This document shows positions 27,427 through 35,308 of a DNA stretch of 64,000 nt, piece after piece. Position 1 is the stretch's first letter, and the number at the start of each line of letters is the position of its first letter. A program made the position numbers and the translations under genes. The DNA is from Stenotrophomonas sp. UBA7346 (lineage in GTDB: Bacteria > Pseudomonadota > Gammaproteobacteria > Xanthomonadales > Xanthomonadaceae), in assembly GCA_002471015.1 (NCBI GenBank), contig DKPB01000085.1:48713-112712 (forward strand), read 5' to 3'. The notes beneath the pieces are model-generated. The model did no database searches. It worked only from the letters and a program-made list of their open reading frames with translations, and was not told the DNA's origin.

Positions 27427-28929
27427 GTGGAATCCATCGTCGAATACGTAAACGGCATCATCTGGAGCAATGCGCTCATTTTCATGTGTCTGGGCGCCGG
27501 CCTGTGGTTCAGCCTGCGCACGCGTTTCATGCAGATCCGTGGTTTTGCCGAGATGTGCCGGCTGACGGTACGCGGTGAGAAGTCCGACGCCGGCGTGTCG
27601 TCCTTCCAGGCCCTGGCCATGTCGATGGCCGGCCGCATGGGTATCGGCAACATCGCCGGTGTGGCTACGGCCATTGCCTATGGCGGCCCGGGTGCGATCT
27701 TCTGGATGTGGGTGATGGGTTTCCTCGGCGCCTCCACCTCCTATGTGGAATCGACCCTGGCGCAGATCTACAAGACCAAGGATGCCGAAGGCCGTTACCG
27801 CGGTGGCCCGGCCTATTACATTGAAAAGGCCATGGGCCTGAAGTGGTATGCGGCGGTGTTCGCCGTCGCCACCGTGATCGCCGCCGGCTTCCTGCTGCCG
27901 GGCGTGCAGGCCAATGCCATCGCCGACAGCGCGGTCAACGTGCTGTGCACCGGCGCCAATGCCTGCGCATCGGTCGGCGGCGCTGCCAGCATGAAACTGT
28001 GGATCGGCCTGAGCGTGGCTGCGGTGCTGGGCATCATCATCTTCGGTGGCGTCAAGCGCATTGCCAGTTTTGCCGAAGTCGTGGTGCCGTTCATGGCGCT
28101 GGGCTTCATCCTGATGGCGATCGTGGTGATGATGCTCAATGCCAGCAAGGTGCCGGCGATGTTCGCCGACATCTTCTCCAGTGCCTTCGGCGCCCATGCC
28201 GCGTTTGGCGGCATCATCGGCCAGGCCATCGCCTGGGGCGTGAAGCGCGGCATCTACGCCAACGAGGCCGGCCAGGGCACTGGCCCGCACGCCGCGGCCG
28301 CCGCCGAGGTCTCGCACCCGGCCAAGCAGGGTTATGTGCAGGCCTTCGCCATCTACTTCGACACCATGCTGGTGTGCACCTCGACCGCCTTCCTGCTGCT
28401 GTCCACCGGCATGTACAACGTGTTCCGCTCGGTCACCGAAGGTGGCGTGACCAAGCTGGAAGCCATCATCACCGGCGTGCCGGGCGTACAGCCGTCCGAG
28501 GGCGCGCTGTTCACCCAGGCGGCGGTGGAGTCGGTGCTGCCGGGTTGGGGCGCGGGCTTTGTGGCACTGGCGCTGTTCTTCTTCGCCTTCACCACCATCA
28601 TGGCCTATTACTACATGGCCGAAACCAACCTGACCTACCTGGCCGGCAGCAACCGCACCCATCCGGCGGCGATGCTGGTGCTGCGCCTGGGCATCATGGG
28701 CATGGTGGTGTTTGGTGCCTACCACAATGCGAAAATGGCCTGGGCGCTGGGTGATATCGGCGTGGGTCTGATGGCGTGGCTGAACGTGATCGCCATCCTG
28801 ATCCTGCAGAAGCCGGCCATGCTGGCGCTGCGTGACTACGAGCGGCAGAAGAAGCTGGGCCTGGACCCGGTCTTCGACCCTGACGCATTGGGCATCAAGA
28901 ACGCCGACTTCTGGCGTGGCAACAAGTAA
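27427..28929 (+). CDS. Sodium:alanine/glycine symporter (AGCS family)
   Basis: This 500-residue inner-membrane carrier belongs to the alanine or glycine:cation symporter family, with about 11 hydrophobic segments. Characteristic stretches are LRTRFMQIRGFAEM, the Na+/substrate region SMAGRMGIGNIAGVATAIAYGGPGAIFWMW near residue 66, KDAEGRYRGGPAYYIEKAMGLKW near 117, and KRGIYANEAGQGTGPHAAA near 274. The start is GTG at 27427; GGGGAATTAC upstream is only a weak ribosome-binding site. A SpoU methylase gene follows 15 bases downstream on the same strand. Confidence 0.94.
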   Translation: MESIVEYVNGIIWSNALIFMCLGAGLWFSLRTRFMQIRGFAEMCRLTVRGEKSDAGVSSFQALAMSMAGRMGIGNIAGVATAIAYGGPGAIFWMWVMGFLGASTSYVESTLAQIYKTKDAEGRYRGGPAYYIEKAMGLKWYAAVFAVATVIAAGFLLPGVQANAIADSAVNVLCTGANACASVGGAASMKLWIGLSVAAVLGIIIFGGVKRIASFAEVVVPFMALGFILMAIVVMMLNASKVPAMFADIFSSAFGAHAAFGGIIGQAIAWGVKRGIYANEAGQGTGPHAAAAAEVSHPAKQGYVQAFAIYFDTMLVCTSTAFLLLSTGMYNVFRSVTEGGVTKLEAIITGVPGVQPSEGALFTQAAVESVLPGWGAGFVALALFFFAFTTIMAYYYMAETNLTYLAGSNRTHPAAMLVLRLGIMGMVVFGAYHNAKMAWALGDIGVGLMAWLNVIAILILQKPAMLALRDYERQKKLGLDPVFDPDALGIKNADFWRGNK

Positions 28930-28944
28930 TTCAAAGGAACCGCT

Positions 28945-29781
28945 GTGAGCAACCCCTGGAACAACCGTCGTCCCTCCTCGCGACCGCCGCGTGCAACCCC
29001 GGCGGCGCCTGCCGCCACGCGCGAAGGCGACGGTGTCCCGGTACGCGGCGGCGACGAGCTGCGCCTGTACGGCGTCAATGCCGTGCAGGCGATGTTCGCC
29101 AAGCGTCCGCAGTCGCTTCGCAAGCTGTACCTGGCCGAGGACATGATCCCGCGCCTGCAGCCGATGCTGAAGTGGTGCGTGGCCAACCGCGTGGGTTACC
29201 GCGTGGTCGGCGATGGTGACCTCAACAAGCTGGCTGCCACCACCCATCACGAAGGCGTGGTCGCCGACGTGTTGAAGCAGGAGCCGTTGCCGCTGGCCAC
29301 CTGGCTGGCCTCGCTGCAGGACGGCCCGGTGCTGGCGCTGTGGCTGGACGGTGTGGGCAACCCGCACAACTTCGGTGCGATCCTGCGTTCGGCTGCGCAT
29401 TTCGGTGTTGGCGCGATCCTGCTGCCGGCGGAGTCCACGCTGGCCCTGTCCGGCTCGGCCGCGCGCGTTGCCGAAGGCGGCGCCGAGTCAGTGCCGCTGG
29501 TGCGCCTGCCGGCCCTGCCGCAGGCCGTTGCGCAGCTGCGTGATGCCGGCTTCGGTCTGGCGGCGACGCTGGTTGAAGGCGGTGACAACGTGTTCACTAC
29601 CGCGCTGCCGGACCGGATGGTTTATGTGATGGGCGCGGAAAGCGAAGGCATGGACCGCGCGTTCGCGCAGAGCTGCGACCTGCGCCTGTCGATCCCGGGC
29701 AGCGGTGCGGTGGAGAGCCTCAACGTGGCTTCGGCAACCGCGGTTTTCCTGGCCAGCTGGAAGAGCCGCCAGCAGGGTTGA
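28945..29781 (+). CDS. SpoU/TrmH-family RNA 2'-O-methyltransferase
   Basis: The 278-residue SPOUT methylase has a basic, Pro/Ala-rich N-terminal tail of about 35 residues. A substrate-binding domain follows (RLYGVNAVQAMFAKRPQSLRKLYL). The trefoil-knot SAM domain has LWLDGVGNPHNFGAILRSAAHFG (motif 1), MGAESEGM (motif 2) and IPGSGAVESLNVASATAVFL (motif 3). It resembles YfiF/RlmB-type enzymes that methylate rRNA or tRNA riboses. The start is GTG behind AAAGGAACC. The target nucleotide cannot be read from sequence. Confidence 0.92.
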   Translation: MSNPWNNRRPSSRPPRATPAAPAATREGDGVPVRGGDELRLYGVNAVQAMFAKRPQSLRKLYLAEDMIPRLQPMLKWCVANRVGYRVVGDGDLNKLAATTHHEGVVADVLKQEPLPLATWLASLQDGPVLALWLDGVGNPHNFGAILRSAAHFGVGAILLPAESTLALSGSAARVAEGGAESVPLVRLPALPQAVAQLRDAGFGLAATLVEGGDNVFTTALPDRMVYVMGAESEGMDRAFAQSCDLRLSIPGSGAVESLNVASATAVFLASWKSRQQG

Positions 29782-29865
29782 ACCGCACTGTAGTGCCGAG
29801 CCATGCTCGGCAGAGGCCTTACTGGTAAAGCCCCGTTGCCAAGCATGGCTCGGCACTACAAAAAG

Positions 29866-29891
29866 CAAAGGCGCCTTGCGGCGCCTTTGTC
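29866..29891. terminator. Bidirectional hairpin terminator, first copy
   Basis: AAAGGCGCC and GGCGCCTTT enclose a four-base TTGC loop, followed by TGTCGTC. A-rich sequence upstream gives a T-tract on the other strand. It ends transcription after the SpoU methylase gene. Confidence 0.75.
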
Positions 29892-30001
29892 GTCATGGGC
29901 TCCACCCGCAATGCAAAAAACCCCTGTAGTGCCGAGCCATGCTCGGCAGAGGCCTTACCGGCAAAGCCCCGTTGCCGAGCATGGCTCGGCTCTACAAAAA
30001 A

Positions 30002-30026
30002 CAAAGGCGCCTTGCGGCGCCTTTGT
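30002..30026. terminator. Bidirectional hairpin terminator, second copy
   Basis: This has the same stem as the first copy, 136 bases downstream. On the minus strand it is followed by TTTGTTTTTTGTAG, a good T-tract. It is therefore the likely terminator of the M28 peptidase gene, whose stop is about 20 bases away. Confidence 0.8.
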
Positions 30027-30044
30027 CGTCATTGCCTGCCAACC

Positions 30045-31466
30045 TCATTCCTTCGGCGGCACCACATCCTTGGCCTCGCTGCCGAAGCTGCCTTCCGATT
30101 CGGCGGCCAGATAGGCAAACACGGTGTAGGCGGCCACGTTCTGCGCCAGTGCCTTCGGGTCGATCTTGTCGAGGGTGTCGTCCGGGGTGTGGTGCAGATC
30201 GAAGTAATCGGTCCCGTCCTGCGCCAACCACGCCCAGGCACCGCCCTTGGCCGCCAGCGGGCCGACATCCGGGCCGGGGCCGCCTTCGTTGGCACGGTAT
30301 TCGATGCCCAACGGGGCCAGCGCCTCGCCGATCTGGCGGGTGGCCTCGCGCGATTCCGCCGGATTGCCCGAACCGGTATTGAAGGCATAGATGCGGCCGG
30401 CGCCGAAGTCGCTCTCGGCAGCGATGTGCTGCTGCACGATCTCGCCTGCGGCCACGCGCGCGGCAGCGTAGGCCTTGCCGCCATGCAGGCCCTGTTCCTC
30501 GTTGGCAAATGCGATGACGCGGATGGTGCGCTTGGGCGCCTGCTTGAGCTGGCCGATCAGGTGGCCGGCGGCCATGGTGATGCCGACGCCGGCACCATCA
30601 TCGATGGCACCGGTGCCCAGGTCCCAGGAATCCAGGTGGCCACCGATCACCACCACTTCCTTGGGCAGGCTGCGGCCGATGATTTCACCGATCACGTTCT
30701 GCGAGGTGTAGCTGCCATCCCAGCCGCAATCCAGCGCGATGCGGATGCGGGTGGGACCGCGCGCGACCAGACGGTTGAGCTGGTCGGCATCCGGGCCGGA
30801 CAGCGCGGCCGACGGCACCGGGGTCAGGCCTTCGTCGTAACGGGTAATGCCGGTATGCGGCATGCGGTGCGAATCAGTGCCAGCCGAGCGCATGATGAAA
30901 CCCACCGCACCCTTGCGGATCGCTTCGGACGGGCCACGGCTGCGCACACTGCCGCCGATGCCATAGTCAGCGCCATCGCGCTTGCGGGTCATGGTGAAGT
31001 CGACATAGGCGATCTTGCCGGCGAGCGAGCCTTCCGGCGCCGCCTTCAACGCATCCAGACCTTCAAAGCGCACGATCTCGGCTTCCACCGTACCCGCCGG
31101 GCTGCCGCCCAAGGCGGTGATGGTCAGCGGCTGCGGATGCGCGCCCAATACGGAGGCGTGCTCGCTGCGGCGCTCCCACTTGGGGAAGGTGACCGGCTCG
31201 GTCCACACCTTGTCGAAACCCAGCTGCTTGAACTTGGCCTTGGCCCATTCCACCGCGCGTGCATCGGCCTCGCTGCCGGCCATGCGCGGGCCAACCTCGG
31301 TGGTCAGCGATTCCACCACCTGCCAGCCGGTGTTGTCAGCCAGCGCCTGCTCGCGCAGCTGCGCGGCCTGGGTCAATGCGCGGTCCGGAATATGGGTGGG
31401 AGCAGCGGCGGCAGCTGCAGAAGTGCAGAGCAGCACGATGGCAAGAGCAAGGGCACGGCGGCGCAT
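30045..31466 (-). CDS. Secreted M28-family zinc peptidase
   Basis: From the ATG at 31466 the product has 473 residues, beginning with a clear signal peptide (MRRRALALAIVLLCTSAAAAAA). A more upstream in-frame ATG at 31544 would spoil that signal. A protease-associated insert lies at about 130-270. The co-catalytic zinc ligands are in GGHLDSWDLGTGAIDDGAG (His and bridging Asp), AFANEEQGLHGG (catalytic and ligand Glu), ESDFGA and the final HHTPDDTLDKID histidine. It resembles the plasma glutamate carboxypeptidase/PGCP aminopeptidases. It probably works in the periplasm or outside the cell on small peptides. Confidence 0.93.
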   Translation of the reverse strand: MRRRALALAIVLLCTSAAAAAAPTHIPDRALTQAAQLREQALADNTGWQVVESLTTEVGPRMAGSEADARAVEWAKAKFKQLGFDKVWTEPVTFPKWERRSEHASVLGAHPQPLTITALGGSPAGTVEAEIVRFEGLDALKAAPEGSLAGKIAYVDFTMTRKRDGADYGIGGSVRSRGPSEAIRKGAVGFIMRSAGTDSHRMPHTGITRYDEGLTPVPSAALSGPDADQLNRLVARGPTRIRIALDCGWDGSYTSQNVIGEIIGRSLPKEVVVIGGHLDSWDLGTGAIDDGAGVGITMAAGHLIGQLKQAPKRTIRVIAFANEEQGLHGGKAYAAARVAAGEIVQQHIAAESDFGAGRIYAFNTGSGNPAESREATRQIGEALAPLGIEYRANEGGPGPDVGPLAAKGGAWAWLAQDGTDYFDLHHTPDDTLDKIDPKALAQNVAAYTVFAYLAAESEGSFGSEAKDVVPPKE

Positions 31467-31639
31467 GATCGGTTCCACGGTGGATTGAGCTATCAGGGTA
31501 ACAGTGAGCAGAAGTAGGGGAATGTGCCAGTTGGTATGGGTCAACCATCAGGGGCAGATTCAGTGAAGTGCTTATGGCCTTGTTGATCCCCTTCAGTTAG
31601 GCCGATAGCGCAGTGGAAAACGCTACAGGGGGAATGGGA

Positions 31640-31717
31640 GTTTTCCTGTGGCTCTGATGCTGCAGCGCGGGAGAGCCTGAGTCTCCACCGATCGGGTGGT
31701 TTCAACAGGACGTTGTA
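31640..31717 (+). promoter_or_regulatory. Leader with two mutually exclusive hairpins
   Basis: Before the ATG at 31718, GGAGA-GCCTGAG-TCTCC is followed at once by CCACC-GATCG-GGTGG and then TTTC. The two stems share the CC bases and cannot both form fully, which is compatible with a small attenuator or RNA switch. I do not match it to a known riboswitch class, and chance cannot be excluded. Confidence 0.3.
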
Positions 31718-32698
31718 ATGACAGTGCGAAACAGGGCTGCAGGGATGATGTTGATGGTGATGGTGTCACCGGCGGCATGGGCACAGGCACACTCACTTGA
31801 TGATGTGCGCTTCACCGGCCCCTTGCTGACCCCGTCGCCTTCGACCCTGCCGCAGGGGCAGTTCTTCCTCCAGCCCTATCTGGTGCAGACGCATGGTTCG
31901 GGGAGCTACGACGACAACGGTGATCGCCATGCATTGGCCGACGCGAACGATACGTCTTTGCTGTCGGTGCTGCTCAGCGCAGGTCTCACCGACCGGCTGG
32001 CCGGAGAATTGGTGATGGACAGTGCGCGCAGCACCCAGGCCGGCCAGCACAGCGATGGCTACCGGCTGGCGGACAGTGCGCTACGCCTGCGCTATCTGCT
32101 CCGCGAAGGGGATCCGCTTACCGGCAAGTCCGCGCTTGCAGTGATGTGGGGTCAGGCGCTGCCAACCGGTCGCCATGATCGGCTCGGCGACAACCTGCTC
32201 AACGGGCAGGGCAGTGGCGCCTATCGCAGCACGTTCTCGCTGCTTGGGCAGGCCTACCATTGGTTGCCGAATGGGCGGCCATTGCGTTGGCGCTGGCAGG
32301 CACGCTGGAGCCCGTCGCCGCGTGATGTAAGCCTTACCGGCCGCAGTGTTTACGGTACCGGGCAGGGCTTTCGTGGACAGGTGAGTCCCGGGTCTGCGGT
32401 GGGTGCGGGGTTGGGGCTGGAGTACAGTATCGACCCGCATTGGGCGTTGGCCTTGGACCTGGGTGCCAGCCATCAGTCCGGCAGTGTGGTGGACGGCACG
32501 GTGGTGGATGAGAACGGCCAGCGCCAGCGTATCCATCGGCGTGATTGGGCCAGCCGCAGCTACAGCATCGGGCCGGCAGTGGAATACAACGTCAGCGATC
32601 AGCTGGGCTTCCTGGTTGGCGTGCAGGCCTCGCTGCCCGGGGGGCGCAACAGCGCCGCCTATGTCAGCCCGCAGGTGTCGATGGCGCTTTCGTTCTGA
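31718..32698 (+). CDS. Outer-membrane beta-barrel protein of unknown function
   Basis: The 326-residue protein has a signal peptide (about residues 1-22, ending in AAWAQA). It then shows alternating amphipathic strands, with many Gly, Tyr and Trp and repeated turns such as LSAGLTDRLAGELVMD, SVLLSAGL and GAGLGLEYSIDPHWALALDLGAS. It ends in VSMALSF with a terminal phenylalanine, the usual signal for outer-membrane barrel assembly. It resembles the broad transporter/phenol MetA-pathway-like barrel families, but I do not recognise a substrate. It is a single gene. Confidence 0.75.
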   Translation: MTVRNRAAGMMLMVMVSPAAWAQAHSLDDVRFTGPLLTPSPSTLPQGQFFLQPYLVQTHGSGSYDDNGDRHALADANDTSLLSVLLSAGLTDRLAGELVMDSARSTQAGQHSDGYRLADSALRLRYLLREGDPLTGKSALAVMWGQALPTGRHDRLGDNLLNGQGSGAYRSTFSLLGQAYHWLPNGRPLRWRWQARWSPSPRDVSLTGRSVYGTGQGFRGQVSPGSAVGAGLGLEYSIDPHWALALDLGASHQSGSVVDGTVVDENGQRQRIHRRDWASRSYSIGPAVEYNVSDQLGFLVGVQASLPGGRNSAAYVSPQVSMALSF

Positions 32699-32712
32699 AG
32701 GCTGCAATGACG

Positions 32713-32735
32713 ACGGCCGGGCATTGCCCGGCCGT
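32713..32735. terminator. Bidirectional terminator between the barrel gene and mscL
   Basis: ACGGCCGGGC-ATT-GCCCGGCCGT is a perfect ten-base-pair stem with a three-base loop, placed between the convergent stops. The flanks (GACG upstream, TGTCGG downstream) are only weakly T-rich. Confidence 0.75.
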
Positions 32736-32764
32736 TGTCGGTCCAGCGCAGGCCTGCGCCGGTA

Positions 32765-33181
32765 TCAGTGCTTGTTGAGGCTGTCGCGGATTTCGCGCAG
32801 CAGCAGCACTTCCTCGCTCGGCTCGGCCGGGGCGGCCGGCGCCTCTTCCTTCTTGCGCGAGAGTCTGTTGACGACCTTGACCAGCATGAAGATTGCGAAG
32901 GCGACAATGATGAACTGGATCAGCGTGTTGATGAAATCGCCATAGCCGATCACCACGGCGGGGATTTCCTTGCCATCGGCGCCGATCTTGGCCGGCGCCA
33001 GCGTCCAGGCCAATGCCGAGAAATCGACATTGCCGATCAGCCAGCCGATCGGCGGCATGATCACCTTGTCCACCAGCGAGGTGACGATTTTGCCGAAGGC
33101 GCCACCAATGACGACACCGACCGCCAGGTCGATGACGTTGCCGCGCATGGCGAATTCCTTGAACTCGCTGATCATTCCCAT
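32765..33181 (-). CDS. mscL: Large-conductance mechanosensitive channel
   Basis: MscL is a homopentameric inner-membrane valve that opens under hypo-osmotic stress. The 138-residue product has the N-terminal amphipathic helix ([28 protein letters not shown]) running into TM1 with its conserved gating glycines. A periplasmic loop (residues about 45-75) and TM2 ([23 protein letters not shown]) follow. The charged C-terminal bundle has RKKEEAP and [10 protein letters not shown]. All features are intact, and AGGAGAAACAC precedes the ATG. Confidence 0.97.
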   Translation of the reverse strand: MGMISEFKEFAMRGNVIDLAVGVVIGGAFGKIVTSLVDKVIMPPIGWLIGNVDFSALAWTLAPAKIGADGKEIPAVVIGYGDFINTLIQFIIVAFAIFMLVKVVNRLSRKKEEAPAAPAEPSEEVLLLREIRDSLNKH

Positions 33182-33239
33182 GTGTTTCTCCTAAAGGTGC
33201 ATGAGGGGGAGTGGGCGCAGCCTACTCCAGTGGATGTCG

Positions 33240-33941
33240 TCAGGCGATCACGCCGTCGCGCTGTACGATTTTCCCTAGCTTGGCGCTGAAACGATCGCCG
33301 CGTTGCAGGGCGGCCACGCCGGCCGGGGTGCCCATGAATACCAGGTCGCCGGCGCGGAGTGCATAGAGCTTGGACAGCTCATGCAGGATCTCCGGCACGT
33401 TCCAGATCATCTGGTCCAGGGTGGATTTCTGCCGCAGCTGGCCGTTGATCTCCAACGAGAGTTCCAGCGGCTCGAGATCGCCGACCTGCGCTGCCGGTAC
33501 CAGCGTGCTGACCGGAGCGGAATGGTCGAAGCCCTTGGCGATATCCCAGGGGCCACCCTTGGCTTTGGCTGCGGCCTGCAGGTCGCGGCGGGTCAGGTCC
33601 AGGCCCACGCCGTAGGCCAGCACCAGCGCCATCGCGTCCTCAACGGCGAGCACGCCGGCGGGTGCGTCCTTGCCGAGTGCGACCACCAGTTCCACTTCGT
33701 GGTGCAGGTCGGCGGTGGCAGACGGGTAAGGAATGGGGGCATTGCCAACCACGATGGCATCGGCCGGTTTCATGAAGAACATCGGCTGGCCGCGTGCGGC
33801 GGCGGCGGGCACGGCGGCGCCCATTTCGCGGGCATGGTCAGCGAAGTTGCGGCCGACGCAGTAGATGCGGTGTACCGGGAAAGTACCGCCGCCCTCGACC
33901 GGAATGCGGGGCTGGGGCAGGGCGGGGATCAGATCGGTCAT
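33240..33941 (-). CDS. Fumarylacetoacetate hydrolase (FAH) family protein
   Basis: The 233-residue protein is a single-domain FAH-fold enzyme like YcgM/FAHD1, which act as acylpyruvases, decarboxylases or isomerases on small keto-acids. Visible are the substrate loop YCVGRNFADHAREMG near residue 27 and the metal ligands in LHHEVELVVAL near 80. VGLDLTRRDLQ, GPWDIAKGFDHSAP and LYALRAGDLVFMGTPAGVA near the C-terminus follow. The GTP-like MGTPAGV and metal-binding Glu/Asp are present. The physiological substrate is not evident from neighbours. Confidence 0.92.
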   Translation of the reverse strand: MTDLIPALPQPRIPVEGGGTFPVHRIYCVGRNFADHAREMGAAVPAAAARGQPMFFMKPADAIVVGNAPIPYPSATADLHHEVELVVALGKDAPAGVLAVEDAMALVLAYGVGLDLTRRDLQAAAKAKGGPWDIAKGFDHSAPVSTLVPAAQVGDLEPLELSLEINGQLRQKSTLDQMIWNVPEILHELSKLYALRAGDLVFMGTPAGVAALQRGDRFSAKLGKIVQRDGVIA

Positions 33942-33993
33942 GGTTGCGTCCAGGTGAAACGACGCAGAAGTCTAGCGGACGCAGGGCGCGTCT

Positions 33994-34336
33994 GTAGAGC
34001 CGAGCCATGTTCGGCTGGGGCATTGCCGGGAAAGCTTCTGCCGAGCATGGCTCGGCACTACATCGCTCCCTCCTTTTCGCACAGCGAAGGGGAGGGCTGG
34101 GGAGGGGTAAGGCGATTCGCCGTGCGGTAGAGCCGAGCCATGCTCGGCTGGGGCATTGCCGGGAAAGCCTCTGCGGAGCATGGCTCGGCACTACAAGATC
34201 GCTCCCTCCCTTTCGCGCAGCGAAGGGGAGGGCTGGGGAGGGGTAAGGCGATTCGCCGTGCGGTAGAGCCGAGCCATGCTCGGCTGGGGCATTGGCGGGA
34301 GAAGCTTCTGCCGAGCATGGCTCGGCACTACAGGGC
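33994..34336. repeat. Tandem composite SMAG plus GC-rich repeats, period 133 and 136 bp
   Basis: TAGAGCCGAGCCATG starts units at 33995, 34128 and 34264. Each of the first two holds an inverted SMAG pair, a CTCCCT(C)..TTTCGC.CAGCGAAGGGGAGGG element with a GGGGAGGGGTAA tail, and the linker GGCGATTCGCCGTGCGG, itself a palindrome around GGCGATTCGCC. The third is cut after its SMAG pair. It is located between the FAH gene and the small membrane-protein gene, with no ORF of its own. Confidence 0.9.
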
Positions 34337-34337
34337 C

Positions 34338-34619
34338 TCAGCGTGCTTGTGGCAGGGCGGCTTTGCGCACTACGCGGTACTCGGCGTCGACCACGGTTGG
34401 GTCGGACTTGGCGCTGGCGCGGGCCTTGCGCGATGCCAGCAGTTTCCAGGTGATACCGCCCAGTATCATGGCTGCGCCGATGAACACACCGCCCACCACC
34501 AATACCGCAAGAATGGCGATACCGAGCAGCCCCAAGGCGATCCGCACCAGCGGATTACGCGGTTTGCGCGGCTCGAACAGGTTGCGAAGCTTGGCAAATT
34601 GGACGTAACGGATATTCAT
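34338..34619 (-). CDS. Small conserved-looking membrane protein
   Basis: I do not recognise a named family. The 93-residue product starts MNIRYVQFAKLRNLFEP with a basic N-terminus. Two hydrophobic stretches follow around residues 26-60 (IALGLLGIAILAVLVVGGVFIGAAMILGG), which suggests one or two membrane spans. It ends in a charged cytosolic tail (KARASAKSDPTVVDAEYRVV). Codon use matches flanking genes. Its stop codon lies only a few bases from the repeat array. Confidence 0.7.
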   Translation of the reverse strand: MNIRYVQFAKLRNLFEPRKPRNPLVRIALGLLGIAILAVLVVGGVFIGAAMILGGITWKLLASRKARASAKSDPTVVDAEYRVVRKAALPQAR

Positions 34620-34794
34620 GAAAGTTCGATGACGTTGAGTCTGGGACGGAGTATCAGGGGCGGTGGGGTCAATTGCGTGAAGTTGTCGTTAATTGCATTC
34701 TGAATAGGCGGTGACGACAAGGGGTTGAGTCAGCTTTGTCTTGGGCAACGAAGTCGCGTGCGACAATGACGGGCTTTCTTGTATTGGTGTTCCA

Positions 34795-35142
34795 ATGTCC
34801 AGTGCCATCGCTTCCGGAATCGACCTTTGCCCGCTGGCCGCAGTACCGGATCAGGGTTTCCATGCGGTCGTGGCCGTGATCGATGGCGATGCCGAAACTC
34901 TGGTGCTGTATCGCGATGGCGATCAGGTCCGGGCCTGGTTGAACGTCTGCCCGCATGCCGGGCGCGCGCTGGACTGGGCGCCGGGCCAGTTTCTGAAGAG
35001 CCGTGAAGGGCATCTGGTCTGTGCCGTGCACGGTGCCTCGTTCGAACTCGACGGTGGCATATGCGTCGCCGGGCCGTGCAAGGGCGACTCGCTGCGCGCG
35101 GTGGCGGTGCGGGTACAGGATGGAAAGGTGCTGCTCGGCTGA
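34795..35142 (+). CDS. Rieske 2Fe-2S ferredoxin-like protein
   Basis: The 115-residue soluble protein is a stand-alone Rieske domain. The two ligand boxes are CPHAGRALDW near residue 49 and CAVHGASFEL near 76, each with one Cys and one His. The usual downstream GPCKGDSLRAVAVRV is present. There is no signal or membrane segment, and no partner oxygenase nearby. The start is taken at ATG 34795 (MSSAIASGIDLCPLAAVPD); an upstream in-frame TTG at 34741 adds unrelated residues. It could serve as an electron carrier or nitrite-reductase-small-subunit-like protein. The true partner is unknown. Confidence 0.9.
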   Translation: MSSAIASGIDLCPLAAVPDQGFHAVVAVIDGDAETLVLYRDGDQVRAWLNVCPHAGRALDWAPGQFLKSREGHLVCAVHGASFELDGGICVAGPCKGDSLRAVAVRVQDGKVLLG

Positions 35143-35156
35143 GGCCGGGCCCACAA

Positions 35157-35290
35157 CCCCGATGTGGGAGCGGCGTAAGCCGCGAAGCCGATAAAGGCGG
35201 ATGGCAGACCGGCGCCTGCACTCGCCAGATCGCGACTGGTAGTTGTGCAGAATATGACCGGCAGGGTCACGGGCTTCGCCGCCTACGCTG
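35157..35290. repeat. REP-like GGAGCGGCGTAAGCCGCGAAGC element and inverted partner
   Basis: ATGTGGGAGCGGCGTAAGCCGCGAAGCC near 35163 is a REP-type palindrome related to the one at 4030-4140. A looser inverted match, GGGCTTCGCCGCCTACGCTGCCCCCGGC, lies near 35270. The stretch separates the convergent Rieske and SLC13 genes. Confidence 0.55.
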
Positions 35291-35308
35291 CCCCCGGCAC
35301 GCCCCCGC

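Larger units (their letters stand above)
29790..30028. repeat. Direct duplication (136 bp) of a SMAG pair plus hairpin terminator
   Basis: Two copies start with TAGTGCCGAGCCATGCTCGG at 29791 and 29927. Each has two inverted SMAG halves around GAGGCCTTAC.GG.AAAGCCCCGTTGCC and then an AAAGGCGCC-TTGC-GGCGCCTTT hairpin (29867-29889 and 30003-30024). The hairpins are terminator-like on both strands and serve the convergent methylase and peptidase genes. The copies are nearly identical. Confidence 0.9.

Noticed and set aside
27400..29400. 666-codon minus-strand frame opposite the AGCS and SpoU genes
   Set aside because: Its composition is typical of antisense frames, and it spans two real genes on the other strand.
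31560..31717. Known riboswitch (cobalamin, glycine or c-di-GMP) before the barrel gene
   Set aside because: I compared remembered consensus cores and found no convincing match. Only the overlapping hairpins are reported.
34007..34246. Short ORFs made of GSALHRS/EPSHARLGH-like peptides
   Set aside because: These are translations of SMAG palindromes. The same peptides recur at every SMAG locus.
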